A stretch of DNA of 64,000 bases from Bin52 sp965213935 (GCA_965213935.1 CBDCAO010000012.1:744001-808000), one strand, 5' to 3'; numbered from the stretch's first letter, positions 17,874 to 27,174 are shown. The notes: a model not told the origin generated them from the sequence alone. Numbers and translations: made by a program.

Positions 17874-19025
17874 TCAGGCTGCCGGCTTTTCCTCGTCCGA
17901 CGCCAGCCGTGCCGCCTCGGCCCAGTCGGTCGAGCGCATCTCCTCCAGCCGTGAGGCGGTCCGTTCGAACTCGAACCCCCACCGCTTTCCCCGGTAGAGG
18001 TCGGCCGGCCGGGCTTCGGCCGACATGACGATGTGGGTGCGGCAATCGTAGAGAGTGTCGATCAGGGTGACGAAACGGCGCACGACGTCGGGACTGTGCC
18101 GGCCGAGGACCGGAACACCGGCAATCAGTACCGAGCGGTAGCGCCGCGCGATGGCCAGAAAGTCGCCGGGACCGAGGGGCTGTGCGCACAGGTCGTCGAA
18201 GTCGAACCGCGCCACCTGTCCGGCGGCCCGCGGGACCCGGATGGAACGTCCGCGAAACGAGATCTTCTCCGCGCTCCCTCCGGCCCCGTCAGTCAGGACT
18301 GCGAACGCACGCTCCAGCGACGCTTCGGCCGCCGCATCGAGAGGCGAGTGATAGACCTCCAGGGTCCTGATCCGGTCCAGACGGTAGTCGCGCACGGCAT
18401 CGAGACGGAGAATGTCGAGGCGGGCCCGCAGGATCGCGATGAACGGCAGGAAGCGGTCGCGGTGCAGCCCGTCCCGGTAGAGATCATCGGGGTGTCGATT
18501 CGAGGTGGCGACGACGACGATCCCGCACTCGAACATGCCTCGGAACAGCCGCGAGACCAGCATCGCGTCGGCGATGTCCCCGACCTCGAACTCGTCGAAG
18601 CACAGCAGCCGGTTGCGCTCCGCCAGCATGGTTGCGACCGGGCCGACCGGTTCTGTTCCGGGGTGGAAGCGGCGCCGCATGTGGATCAGGTCATGCGCCT
18701 CCTGCATGAAGGCGTGGAAATGCACCCGACGCTTGCTCTCGACGGCGACGGTGTCGTGGAACAGGTCCATCAGCATCGACTTGCCGCGACCGACACCACC
18801 GTGGATATAGAGACCGCGCGGCGGATGAACGGCCCTCCCCCGTCCGGCGAGCCGCCCCACAAGGCGGCCGAGTGCTCCGGTCGGAGCCTGCGGGCGCCAT
18901 GTACCGAGAGCGAGATGCAGGGACTGCAGCCGCTCAACCGCATGTTCCTGCGCGGGATCCGGCTGCAGGACTCCGGTCTCGAGCAGGGATCGGTAACGAC
19001 GGAGCGGGCCCTCTCCGGGCGCCAT
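17874..19025 (-). CDS. zapE: Cell division ATPase ZapE (AFG1 family)
   Basis: A 383-aa P-loop ATPase. Walker A is GLYIHGGVGRGKSMLMDLF near residue 95, Walker B LLCFDEFEVGDIADAM near 165, and sensor region VVVATSNRHPDDLYRDGL near 202, all typical of AFG1/ZapE. ZapE associates with FtsZ rings in E. coli, and mitochondrial AFG1 acts in protein quality control. It lies between an SDR gene (2-nt gap) and mdh, a neighbourhood common in alphaproteobacteria. Confidence 0.93.
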   Translation of the reverse strand: MAPGEGPLRRYRSLLETGVLQPDPAQEHAVERLQSLHLALGTWRPQAPTGALGRLVGRLAGRGRAVHPPRGLYIHGGVGRGKSMLMDLFHDTVAVESKRRVHFHAFMQEAHDLIHMRRRFHPGTEPVGPVATMLAERNRLLCFDEFEVGDIADAMLVSRLFRGMFECGIVVVATSNRHPDDLYRDGLHRDRFLPFIAILRARLDILRLDAVRDYRLDRIRTLEVYHSPLDAAAEASLERAFAVLTDGAGGSAEKISFRGRSIRVPRAAGQVARFDFDDLCAQPLGPGDFLAIARRYRSVLIAGVPVLGRHSPDVVRRFVTLIDTLYDCRTHIVMSAEARPADLYRGKRWGFEFERTASRLEEMRSTDWAEAARLASDEEKPAA

Positions 19026-19027
19026 TC

Positions 19028-19780
19028 CTACCGGCCGCCGGTGATGTCGATAATTGATCCGGCACAGTAGCTCGCGCCATCGCCCAGCAGCCAGACCACC
19101 GCCTCAGCCACCTCTTCTGCCGACCCGACCCGGCGCATGGGAATCGACGGAGCAGCCTGTACCGCCCGGTCCGGCAGGCCGGCCGCGGCATGGATCTCGG
19201 TGTCGATCATGCCGGGCGAAACCGCATTGACCCGCACGCCTTCCCCGGCAACCTCGCGTGCAAGTCCGAGGGTGAAGGAATCGACCGCGCCCTTCGAGGC
19301 CGCGTAGTGGACGAACTCGTTGGGACCTCCGAGCCGCGATGCCGCCGATGCCAGGTTGACGATGGCACCGCCGGAGCCGGCGCGTGCGGTCGACATGTGC
19401 CGTACCGCCTCCCGGCAGCACAGCATGAGGCCAATCACGTTCAGGTTGAAGACGCGGTGCATCTCCTCCTCGCTCATCGTCTCGACCCTGGTGGCCAGTC
19501 CCGTGGTCCCGGCGCTGGTCACCAGCCCACGTACCGGTCCCAGGGCCGAGCCGGTCTCGGCGAACAGCCGCAGGACCTCGTCTTCCCGGCTGACATCGGC
19601 CTGGATCGTGGTCGCACGCCTGCCTGCCGCGCGCACCCGTTCTGCAACCCGCGCCGCCGATTCGGCGTCACGCGCGTAGTTGACGGCCACGTCCCAGCCG
19701 TCTTCGGCCGCGCGCACCGACGTTGCCGCGCCGATGCCTCGGCTGCCTCCGGTGACGATCAGTACCCCCCTGCTCACCAC
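19028..19780 (-). CDS. SDR-family NAD(P)-dependent oxidoreductase
   Basis: A 250-aa classical SDR with cofactor motif TGGSRGIG near residues 10-17, the catalytic Ser in LASAASRLGG, YAASKGAV (Tyr-x-x-x-Lys) near 155, and the C-terminal RRVGSAEEVAEAVVWLLGD common to FabG-like sugar/steroid oxidoreductases. The substrate is unknown. It is just upstream of zapE with only 2 nt between them, so the two are cotranscribed. Confidence 0.9.
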   Translation of the reverse strand: MVSRGVLIVTGGSRGIGAATSVRAAEDGWDVAVNYARDAESAARVAERVRAAGRRATTIQADVSREDEVLRLFAETGSALGPVRGLVTSAGTTGLATRVETMSEEEMHRVFNLNVIGLMLCCREAVRHMSTARAGSGGAIVNLASAASRLGGPNEFVHYAASKGAVDSFTLGLAREVAGEGVRVNAVSPGMIDTEIHAAAGLPDRAVQAAPSIPMRRVGSAEEVAEAVVWLLGDGASYCAGSIIDITGGR

Positions 19781-19847
19781 GCATCCTCCCGCCTGTTGGT
19801 CCGGTCACGCTTATACCGGTGCGCTCTCGGCTTCGAAAGAACCGGGA

Positions 19848-20564
19848 TCAGGCACCGGAGACCCATGCTCCCATGTGAAAACGCACCTGCCCGTCCGGGT
19901 AGCGCGCGCCGACGCCGACCGGACAGGCGCCGCGCGCCTGGCAACCGCCTTCGACGCAGTGGCGACCCTGCGGTGTCGCCAGGTGCGACCGGCAGGAGTA
20001 ACGGTCGAATCCATCGCGGGTAAACGCCCGGACCGGACACGCGTCAAGACACGGCCGCTCCGGACAGCTCGCGCAGGGTGAGGGTCGCGGCGTCTGCTTT
20101 GGCGCATCGAGGTACCAGGGAAGCAGAAGGGCACCCCTGTACGCATGCCACAGGCCCCAGACAGGATCGATCAGAAGCCCGATCGGCGAGGCGTGCACCC
20201 GGCCGGTGCGAAGGGCCCAGCTCTGGAACGGCGCCCAGGGCGGACCGTCGGAAGGCATGATCACAGAACATCCAAAGATGTGTGCACACGCATCCAGGAT
20301 ATTCCGGCACCACCGGTCGAGCGGGTCGGACCCGCCCGCCGAACCATGCGGGAAGCGGGACCACAGTCCCGGTCCGGCGTTGCCGACCAGCAGAACGGCG
20401 TGCACCGGATGCGCCGGTGGAGTCACGCCCGCGAGAGATTCACCACTGTCGAGATTGAACCCGCCGCGCGTCATCAGCCCGTACCGGGCGAGATGCCGCG
20501 CAAGCACAAGAGGGATGTCGCGCCCTGTGGGCGGAGACGGACGCCAGCGTGCTGGATTTTTCAT
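19848..20564 (-). CDS. 4Fe-4S ferredoxin-type protein, QueG-like C-terminus
   Basis: A 238-aa protein. The N-terminal ~150 residues lack motifs I can name. The C-terminal part has two cysteine clusters, CASCPERPCLDACP and, after an unusual spacer, HCVEGGCQARGACPVG, resembling the dicluster ferredoxin region of epoxyqueuosine-reductase-like proteins. A redox or cobamide-linked role is possible, but the DUF1730-type domain of QueG is not evident. The start is uncertain: the ATG at 20564 has no clear ribosome-binding site, and a later start is possible. It is divergent from the GlxA regulator. Confidence 0.65.
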   Translation of the reverse strand: MKNPARWRPSPPTGRDIPLVLARHLARYGLMTRGGFNLDSGESLAGVTPPAHPVHAVLLVGNAGPGLWSRFPHGSAGGSDPLDRWCRNILDACAHIFGCSVIMPSDGPPWAPFQSWALRTGRVHASPIGLLIDPVWGLWHAYRGALLLPWYLDAPKQTPRPSPCASCPERPCLDACPVRAFTRDGFDRYSCRSHLATPQGRHCVEGGCQARGACPVGVGARYPDGQVRFHMGAWVSGA

Positions 20565-20692
20565 GGAAATTCACAAAAGTGTCGTTCTATCCTCTCCGGA
20601 CTGCCGCCTGTGCAGGTTCAGGCCTCATGCGGACCACCGGTTCGGGGTCAGTCGGGACGCGGCCGGCGTTCCGCCAGAAGAGAGTAACACGG

Positions 20693-21721
20693 ATGTTCGA
20701 CGATCCCGGCGACGTCCCGCTGCAGATCGACTTCCTGCTCGTACCCGACTTCTCGATGATGGCCTTTACCTCCGCGGTTGAACCGCTTCGGGCAGCGAAC
20801 CGGCTGGCCGAGTGCGAACTCTACCGTTGGCGGCTGCTCAGCCGGGACGGGAAGACGGTGCAGGCGAGCAACGGGATCGCGGTCGTGCCGTCTGCCTCGA
20901 TCGCCGATGTGGTGCGCAGCCGCGTGACCTTCGTGGTCTCCGGTGTCGACGTCCAGCGCCACCTCGATTCGCGGGACACCGTGTTCCTGCGCCGCATGGT
21001 CCGCAGCGGCGCGGTACTGGGCGCCCTGTGCACGGGCTCCTACATCCTGGCCGCGGCCGGGCTGCTGGCCGGGCGACGCTGCACTATCCACTGGGAGAAC
21101 CTCGGCGGGTTCATCGAGGATTTCCCGGACATTACCGTCTCCCCCGACATCTACGAGATCGACCGGGACCGGGTCACCTGTTCCGGCGGCACGGCGGCAC
21201 TCGACATGATGCTGTTCCTGATCGGGCGCCAGCATGGCCAGGCACTGGCCAACGGGATCTCGGAGCAGTTCATCCATGACCGGATCCGCGAGCCGCACGC
21301 CCACCAGCGCATGGAACTTCGCTCGCGCCTGGGGATCAGCCACCCCAAGCTGATCGACGTCATCAGCAACATGGAAGCCAACCTCGAGGAACCGATCAGC
21401 CAGACGGAGTTGGCAGAGCAGGCGAACCTCTCGACCCGACAGCTCGAACGGCTGTTCCGCAAGTACCTGCAGGCAACCCCGACCCGGTACTACCTGAACC
21501 TGCGGCTGCAGCGGGCGCGTAATCTGCTGCTGCAGACCAGCATGTCGATTCTCTCGGTTGCACTGGCCAGTGGCTTCGTCTCCGCGAGCCACTTTTCCAA
21601 GTGCTACAGGGAGTGCTTCGGCCGGACACCTCGGGCCGAACGATCACTGCGCCAGACAACCCCTGCGCCGTTCGAGGCCGACCGGACCGCACGGATCTCC
21701 GGATTCACGACGCTGCCGTAG
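20693..21721 (+). CDS. GlxA-family AraC-type transcriptional regulator
   Basis: A 342-aa regulator with an N-terminal DJ-1/PfpI-like amidotransferase domain (QIDFLLVPDFSMMAFTSAVE; ALCTGSYILAAAGLLAG with the nucleophile-elbow Cys; CSGGTAALDMML) and a C-terminal AraC HTH pair (ISQTELAEQANLSTRQLERL; SILSVALASGFVSASHFSKC). Relatives such as CdhR, GbdR and ArgR control carnitine, betaine and arginine use. The start at 20693 is chosen because the domain begins there and no family similarity lies upstream. It overlaps the convergent trcR gene by 17 nt. Confidence 0.88.
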   Translation: MFDDPGDVPLQIDFLLVPDFSMMAFTSAVEPLRAANRLAECELYRWRLLSRDGKTVQASNGIAVVPSASIADVVRSRVTFVVSGVDVQRHLDSRDTVFLRRMVRSGAVLGALCTGSYILAAAGLLAGRRCTIHWENLGGFIEDFPDITVSPDIYEIDRDRVTCSGGTAALDMMLFLIGRQHGQALANGISEQFIHDRIREPHAHQRMELRSRLGISHPKLIDVISNMEANLEEPISQTELAEQANLSTRQLERLFRKYLQATPTRYYLNLRLQRARNLLLQTSMSILSVALASGFVSASHFSKCYRECFGRTPRAERSLRQTTPAPFEADRTARISGFTTLP

Positions 21722-22442
21722 ACGCCCCGGCCTTCGCGATCGTTGCCTCGAACTTCTCGGCCGTGCACACCCCGAGCGTGACCGGATCCTCCGGCGGGAC
21801 GGTCTGGGTATTGGACTTGATGCGTTCGCGAACCCTGGCGACGGACTGCTTCGATCCCGCCGAGAGCCTCGCGACGTCGGTGTCGGACAGTTCGGGATGG
21901 TTTGCCAGCAGCCAGGCGACCGAGGCGCTGAGCATTCTCTCCTTCACGACCATCGCCTCGAATTCCTCGGGCGTGCACAGCTTGAGCGAGACAGGGTGCT
22001 GCGGGGAGATGGTCGGCGTGTTCTGATGGGTGCGGTCCCGCACCTTGCCGATGGTCTGCTTCGAGGTTCCGATCAGCCGGGCGATGTCAGTGTCGGACAG
22101 CTCCGGATGATGCCGCAACAGCCAGGCGATGGCATCGGGCTTGTCGCCACGGCGCGTAATCGGCACGTACTTGGCTCCGCGGCGCTTCGGGGTCTGGCTG
22201 GCCACCGGGGACTCGAGCCCCTGCAGCCGCGCCGACGGATCCACGGTGCACCGTTCGATCTCCTCGCCCGTAAGCCGGCCGTTGGCGACCGGATCGAATC
22301 CGCGCACGGAGAATTCTGCATCGGCCAGGGTCTGGACCTCGTAGCGATGCATGCCACAGAAATCCCCGATCTGTTCAAATGTCAGGGCGGTGTTCTCAAT
22401 GAGCCAGACGGCGGTCGCCTTCGGCATCACCGGTTGCGTCAT
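21705..22442 (-). CDS. trcR: TrcR-like cell-cycle regulator (DUF1013) with duplicated HTH module
   Basis: A 245-aa DUF1013 protein; the family includes the alphaproteobacterial cell-cycle regulator TrcR. The N-terminal half is normal (MPKATAVWLIENTALTFEQ, then GFDPVANGRLTGEEIERC). The usual HTH-like module (residues 103-163: WLLRHHPELSDTDIARL, SKQTIGKVRDRT, HPVSLKLCT) is followed by a second copy at 173-233 (WLLANHPELSDTDVARL, SKQSVARVRER, DPVTLGVCT). By my count 34 of 62 aligned positions match. As I recall the family, members carry one copy. The genomic position opposite DUF1192 supports a housekeeping role. Confidence 0.85.
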   Translation of the reverse strand: MTQPVMPKATAVWLIENTALTFEQIGDFCGMHRYEVQTLADAEFSVRGFDPVANGRLTGEEIERCTVDPSARLQGLESPVASQTPKRRGAKYVPITRRGDKPDAIAWLLRHHPELSDTDIARLIGTSKQTIGKVRDRTHQNTPTISPQHPVSLKLCTPEEFEAMVVKERMLSASVAWLLANHPELSDTDVARLSAGSKQSVARVRERIKSNTQTVPPEDPVTLGVCTAEKFEATIAKAGASTAAS

Positions 22443-22606
22443 GTGCCTCGCATCCTTCGCGCGTCATCCGTTCCGGGAAAGACCGCAGGCCCTGCCTGGC
22501 CGCGGATGGCCAGTGTATACAAGGAACTGACGTGACCGATCAAACACCATCTGTTGCCACCGGCGGCATTTGCAGGCACCCATATCGTCTCGGAAAGGGG
22601 TGTGCC

Positions 22607-22789
22607 ATGGATCCAGAGGAACTCCAGCCGCGAACCGCGTTCACCACGCCCGGCGACCTCGACAGCTGGAACATCGAGGAGCTCGAATCCTACATCGGGC
22701 AACTCGAACAGGAGATCGACCGCGTGCGCGGGGTCATTGCGCACAAGCGGGCCGTGGGCAATGCGGCCGAAGCGCTGTTCAGGCGCTGA
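22607..22789 (+). CDS. DUF1192 small protein
   Basis: A 60-aa protein. The segment SWNIEELESYIGQLEQEIDRVRGVIAHK is the DUF1192 signature: a short amphipathic coiled coil preceded by an acidic start. Function is unknown in the family, which is nearly restricted to alphaproteobacteria. The start at 22607 has GGAAAGGGG about 7 nt upstream; an upstream in-frame ATG at 22532 would add residues without family similarity. It is 13 nt upstream of the HlyD gene. Confidence 0.85.
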   Translation: MDPEELQPRTAFTTPGDLDSWNIEELESYIGQLEQEIDRVRGVIAHKRAVGNAAEALFRR

Positions 22790-22802
22790 GCGACAGGGCA
22801 TC

Positions 22803-23951
22803 ATGACCGAAAGTACCATCGAGCCGGCGCGGGGCCGTCGGCTGTTTCGCCTTGTCCGCATCCTCCTGCTCCTTGCCCTTCTCGGCGCCATGGCCGCCTG
22901 GGCGGTGCAGTGGGCCCGTATCGCGGTGCTCTACGTGCACGAGACCGACGCCAGGGTCATGGCCGACCTGGTCACGATCTCGAGCGAGGTGGACGGCCGG
23001 CTCATCGAACTGCCGGTGCACGAAGGCGACCGGGTCGATGCCGGACAGATGCTGGCACGGCTTGATGCGCGGGCTGCGCGGGCGCTGGTCCTGGAGATCG
23101 CGGCCGAGCGCAACGCGCTGCTCCGCGAGCGGGAACGGGTGGCAGCCGAGTCCGCGGTGATCGACGCGAACATCAAGGCCAGGCTAGAAAGCGGCCGCGC
23201 GCGTCTCTCCGAGGCGGAAGCCAGCGAAGGAATCCATGCCCACGAGCTCGACTTTGCCGAAGGCGACTTTCGCCGCATCGAACAGCTGGCGGCATCGGGA
23301 TCCGTTCCCGCGTCGCGGCTGGAGCGTGCCCGCACTGACTTTCTGAAGCGACGCCAGGAACTCGAGCGTGCGGAGGCCGCAACCGCGACCGCCAGGGCGG
23401 ACCTGGCCGAAACCCGTGCCCTGCAGGCGGAACTCGACGTCAAGCAGGCGGAGACCGAGGAACTCGATGCACGCATCGCCCAGATCGAGGCGCGCATCGG
23501 CCTGCACCGGATCGCGCTTGGCAACCGGATCATTCGCAGCCCGGCCGCGGGCGTGGTCGGCAGGGTGTTCGTCGCCGAGGGCGAATTCCTGGTCCGCGGG
23601 CAGCGCATGCTGATGATGCATGACCCCGAACGCGTCTGGATCGAGACCAACATCAGGGAAACCGAACTCGCGCGACTCGCGGTCGGGCAACCGGCCCGCA
23701 TCGTAGTCGACGCCTACCCCGAGGAGACCTTCACCGGCGTGGTCGGCCGTATCGGAACCGCGGCGACCAGCCAGTTCGCACTGCTGCCGCGGCTCAACGA
23801 ATCCGGAACCTTCACCAAGGTCACCCAGCGGGTGCGGGTGCGGATCAACCTTGCAGACGGATCGTCTCGCCTGAAACCGGGAATGATGGTCGAGGTCTAT
23901 GTCGATGACGGGACCGCAGCACGGTTCGCACCCTGGTTGACATGGCCGTGA
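22803..23951 (+). CDS. HlyD/EmrA-type membrane fusion protein
   Basis: A 382-aa periplasmic adaptor anchored by one transmembrane helix at about residues 17-40 (LFRLVRILLLLALLGAMAA). The biotinyl-lipoyl-like half-motifs ISSEVDGRLIELPVHEGDRV and RSPAAGVVGRVFVAEGEFL flank a long alpha-helical hairpin (about 95-230, rich in Ala/Glu/Arg), followed by a beta-barrel domain ending KPGMMVEVYVDDG. It links the MFS pump encoded 10 nt downstream (overlapping) to an outer-membrane channel. The pair forms an EmrAB-like exporter. Confidence 0.9.
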   Translation: MTESTIEPARGRRLFRLVRILLLLALLGAMAAWAVQWARIAVLYVHETDARVMADLVTISSEVDGRLIELPVHEGDRVDAGQMLARLDARAARALVLEIAAERNALLRERERVAAESAVIDANIKARLESGRARLSEAEASEGIHAHELDFAEGDFRRIEQLAASGSVPASRLERARTDFLKRRQELERAEAATATARADLAETRALQAELDVKQAETEELDARIAQIEARIGLHRIALGNRIIRSPAAGVVGRVFVAEGEFLVRGQRMLMMHDPERVWIETNIRETELARLAVGQPARIVVDAYPEETFTGVVGRIGTAATSQFALLPRLNESGTFTKVTQRVRVRINLADGSSRLKPGMMVEVYVDDGTAARFAPWLTWP

Positions 23952-25531
23952 CCGACGTCACGCCGCCCCGCATCGCCAGCAGGATCGGCATTTCCGTCAC
24001 CGCAATGCTGGCGATGATCGCCATGATCATGTCGTCGACCATGGTCAATGTCGCCATCCCCGATATCATGGGCGCATTCGGAATCGGACAGGACCAGGCG
24101 CACTGGATATCGACCGGCTTCCTGTCGGCAATGACGGCAGGCATGCTGCTCAACGCCTGGTTGGTGACCAGTTTCGGACCTCGCAACGTCTTCATCGCCT
24201 CCCTGGCCCTGTTCTGCCTCACCGCATTCGCCGGCCAGTACGCACCGACCTTTACCGGGGTGGTGTTCGCGCGGTTCGTCCAGGGACTGTGTGCCGGGCT
24301 CATCCAGCCGCTCGCCATGACCACCGTGTTCCTGGCCTACCCGCCGGAGCAGAGACCGGTCGCCATGGGCTGGATCGGGATGGGCATCGTGTTCGGTCCC
24401 ACCATCGGTCCGGTCCTCGGCGGGTTCATCGTCGACATCGCCCACTGGCGCCTCGTGTTCGCGGCTCCGGTCCCGGTGATGGTGGTGGCGGCTGCCATGG
24501 CCACCGTCTACCTGCCGGGCCGCGGCAACGACGGACCGGCGGTACCGTTCAACTTCGCGAGTTTCGCGCTTGTGACCGGTTCACTGATGCTGCTGCTCAC
24601 CGGGATCACCCTTGGCCAACGCGAGGGCTGGTCCGACAACACCGTGTTCCTGCTGCTGTTCACTGCCTGTCTTGGGATGCTCAGCTTCATGGTCCGTGAA
24701 TTTCGCAGCAGGGCCCCGCTGTTGCAGCTCGGGCTGTTCGCCTACCGCACCTATGTCGCGTCGGCGATCGTTGCCTTCATCTTCGGGGCCGGAATGTTCG
24801 GATCGCTGTACATCGTGCCGGTGATGGTCCAGACCATCCAGGGCTACACCGCACTCAAGGCCGGACTGATGCTGTTGCCCGGCGGTCTGGTCGCGATGTT
24901 CATCTTCCCGGTTGCCGGCATGCTCTCGGGCCGTTTTCGCGTCACCCATACCATCACGGTCGGCCTCGGCATCTTCGCACTCTCGTGCCTGTTGCTGGCG
25001 GGCACCGGCATGCTGACCGACTTCTGGGCCATGGCGCTGCTGGTGGCCCTGGGCCGGATCGGGCTCGGACTGGTGATCCCGCCACTCAACCTGTCGGCGT
25101 TGAGCGCGGTCCCTCGCGACCTCGTTGCCTACGCAGCCGGGACCCTGAACTTTATCCGCATGACCGGTGCCTCGCTCGGTGTGAGCATCCTTGCGCTGGT
25201 CCTCGACACCCGGATCACGGGACACGGTCTCGAACTCGCGACGTCCCAGACCGCCGGCAACGGAACCGGCATGGCGATGATCGGGACGATCTCGCGCGAG
25301 CTTGCCGCCACCGGGCTGACGGAACACCAGCGCCTCATGGCCTCGACGGCGTGGCTGAGCGAGTCCCTGGTGCTCAAGGCCAACGAACTGGCTTTCCAGG
25401 ACGGGTTCCTGGTCCTGGCCGGACTGTTCACCGTGGCCATGGTGAGCACCATGGTCCTGCTTCGACGACCACGAGACCTGTCGTCGGTTCAGTCGAGTTC
25501 GGGCCCGGCGCCGGCAGGCAGCGGAACCTGA
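23942..25531 (+). CDS. MFS transporter, DHA2 (EmrB/QacA) family
   Basis: A 529-aa 14-helix drug:H+ antiporter. Motif MVNVAIPDIMGAFGIGQDQAHWIST near residue 35 and motif C-like GIVFGPTIGPVLGGFIVDIAHWR near 155 are characteristic of DHA2 transporters that pair with EmrA adaptors. The start overlaps the HlyD gene by 10 nt, so the two are coupled. The last 43 nt overlap the convergent carboxymuconolactone decarboxylase-like gene. The exported compound is unknown. Confidence 0.92.
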   Translation: MAVTDVTPPRIASRIGISVTAMLAMIAMIMSSTMVNVAIPDIMGAFGIGQDQAHWISTGFLSAMTAGMLLNAWLVTSFGPRNVFIASLALFCLTAFAGQYAPTFTGVVFARFVQGLCAGLIQPLAMTTVFLAYPPEQRPVAMGWIGMGIVFGPTIGPVLGGFIVDIAHWRLVFAAPVPVMVVAAAMATVYLPGRGNDGPAVPFNFASFALVTGSLMLLLTGITLGQREGWSDNTVFLLLFTACLGMLSFMVREFRSRAPLLQLGLFAYRTYVASAIVAFIFGAGMFGSLYIVPVMVQTIQGYTALKAGLMLLPGGLVAMFIFPVAGMLSGRFRVTHTITVGLGIFALSCLLLAGTGMLTDFWAMALLVALGRIGLGLVIPPLNLSALSAVPRDLVAYAAGTLNFIRMTGASLGVSILALVLDTRITGHGLELATSQTAGNGTGMAMIGTISRELAATGLTEHQRLMASTAWLSESLVLKANELAFQDGFLVLAGLFTVAMVSTMVLLRRPRDLSSVQSSSGPAPAGSGT

Positions 25532-26037
25532 AACGCATTCAGCGTCATCGAGATCAAGGTGTAGTAGCCAAGGATGCCGACGAGTTCGACAACACCCGTC
25601 TCGCCCAGCAGCACCACCGCCTCGGAATAGGTCTGATCGCTGATCCGGTGATCGCGGTGCAGCTGGGTCGCGACATCGTAGACGATGCGCTGGTCGTCAC
25701 CTGCGAACTCGGGGACCCGGCGCTGGCGCACCGCCTCCACCAGCTGCGGGTCAAGACCGGCCTCGAGCCCGATCCGCTTGTGCGCCCACCACTCGAACTC
25801 CGCGCCCCAGAACCGGCCGGTGACCAGGATTGCAAGTTCGGACAGCTGCGGCGGCAGCGAGGTCTCGAACCGGCAGAACTGGCCAAGACGCTGAGCCTTG
25901 TCGGCAAGTTCCGGACTGGTGAGCCAGACGGCGAGCGGGCCCTGGAGCCGTCCGCGCGGACCGGAGACGATATCATCGTGAACGGCGCGCTGCTCCGGCG
26001 TCATCTGCTCAAGCGAAGGCGGCTGCAATCGGGTCAT
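25489..26037 (-). CDS. Carboxymuconolactone decarboxylase/AhpD-like protein
   Basis: A 182-aa all-helical protein with LPPQLSELAILVTGRFWGAEFEWWAHKRIGLEAGL, the core segment of the CMD/AhpD family. The usual redox CxxC is absent, so a peroxidase role like AhpD is unlikely; E and H of the E-x-x-W-x-x-H segment remain. Such proteins are often small lyases or of unknown function. It is followed upstream in the same strand by the GST gene with a 12-nt gap, so the two likely form an operon. Confidence 0.82.
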   Translation of the reverse strand: MTRLQPPSLEQMTPEQRAVHDDIVSGPRGRLQGPLAVWLTSPELADKAQRLGQFCRFETSLPPQLSELAILVTGRFWGAEFEWWAHKRIGLEAGLDPQLVEAVRQRRVPEFAGDDQRIVYDVATQLHRDHRISDQTYSEAVVLLGETGVVELVGILGYYTLISMTLNAFQVPLPAGAGPELD

Positions 26038-26049
26038 CTTCCGTCTCCC

Positions 26050-26745
26050 TCAGACCGGAAAGCCGGGTTCGGTCCGTGGCATGGCATCGTGCAGGTCAAA
26101 CATGCGCTCCCGCCAGGCGTGGACCGGATCGTCATCGTCGAGCAGGCGAAACCCGCTGACCCCGCGCGCCCACATGAAGGCGCCGAACACGGCGTAGTCG
26201 GCGTACCCGGGCCCGGGTCCGGCGAGGAACCCGTCCGTCTCGACGCTCTTGCGCAGCGGGTAGAGCGCGCGCTTGAGCTCGGCGCGCGCCGCGTCACGCC
26301 CCTCGGCCATGGTCTCGAGCGTGGTGCCAAACCGGGCCTCTCGCGAACGCCGGAAGTACTCGTGATCGGCCGGATCGAGCACGGCGGGAATGTCGGAGAC
26401 GACACACCGGGCGATCAGGGGGTGCAACTGGCTGTCCGTCCACGCGGCGATGAACCGCGCCGCGGCCACGCCGGTGGCCGCGAACAGCGACGGCTCGCGT
26501 TCGTGTACCCGCTCGAGATGGAGCGCGATCTGCCAGCTGTCGGGAACCACGGTGCCCTGGTCAATGATGACCGGGACCTGTTCCTGGCCGGAAAACGCGA
26601 GCTTGTGCTTCTGGGAAAACGTCACCCGCTCGACCGTGGCGCCCGCTTCCAGACCCTTGTGCGCAAGCGCCATGCGCACGCGCCAGCCGAACGGGCTGAA
26701 CCGGCGTCCGTCGCCGCCGGCAAGGTCAAAGAACGTGATCGCCAT
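26050..26745 (-). CDS. Glutathione S-transferase family protein
   Basis: A 231-aa GST-fold protein. The thioredoxin-like N-terminus (FSPFGWRVRMALAHKGLE, then VPVIIDQGTVVPDSWQIALHLER) and the helical C-terminal domain with GPGYADYAVFGAFMWARG are typical. The glutathione-activating residue is probably the Ser or Gly of the SPFGWR stretch. The substrate is unknown. It is first gene of a two-gene operon with the CMD-like gene, divergent from the monooxygenase gene. Confidence 0.85.
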   Translation of the reverse strand: MAITFFDLAGGDGRRFSPFGWRVRMALAHKGLEAGATVERVTFSQKHKLAFSGQEQVPVIIDQGTVVPDSWQIALHLERVHEREPSLFAATGVAAARFIAAWTDSQLHPLIARCVVSDIPAVLDPADHEYFRRSREARFGTTLETMAEGRDAARAELKRALYPLRKSVETDGFLAGPGPGYADYAVFGAFMWARGVSGFRLLDDDDPVHAWRERMFDLHDAMPRTEPGFPV

Positions 26746-27174
26746 GCCGATACTCCCGCAGGTCCGCCATACTGGTTCGACCTACACAGCTACCATGTTG
26801 CACCGGCACCGCAAAGCCCGGTTCCCGCCGACCCGACCGCACAGCAGCGGCGGCTCTCGAGCGTGGTAACACCGCAGGTCTGTCCCTGTCCCGCTCCGGC
26901 ATGAAAGCGTCGCTGCATTGATGCGTGCCGGGACGCCACACCACCGCCTGTGTAGCCATTCGCGTTGGCCCCGGCCGGACACCCCCGCCGGCTTGCATTG
27001 CCGCTCCCCGCTTCCTACAGTATCGCATGGACGCCGCGTGGCGGTTCGGGGCCCTGGTTCTGCACGCGCGGCGGGCGCTGCCGCTCAGGCCAGATGGCGG
27101 AAACAGGACGGCTTTTTCCGCCCGAGCGAGTGAACGGCGGCCTGCTCGCTCATCCCACGCACAGTGGAACGACC
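26746..27174. other. Stretch without a recognisable gene
   Basis: This 429-bp divergent intergenic region lies between the GST and monooxygenase starts. Open frames run across it on both strands, for instance as upstream extensions of the monooxygenase frame from 26965, but none shows similarity or a ribosome-binding site. It must hold both promoters; I see no clear -35/-10 pair. Confidence 0.4.
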
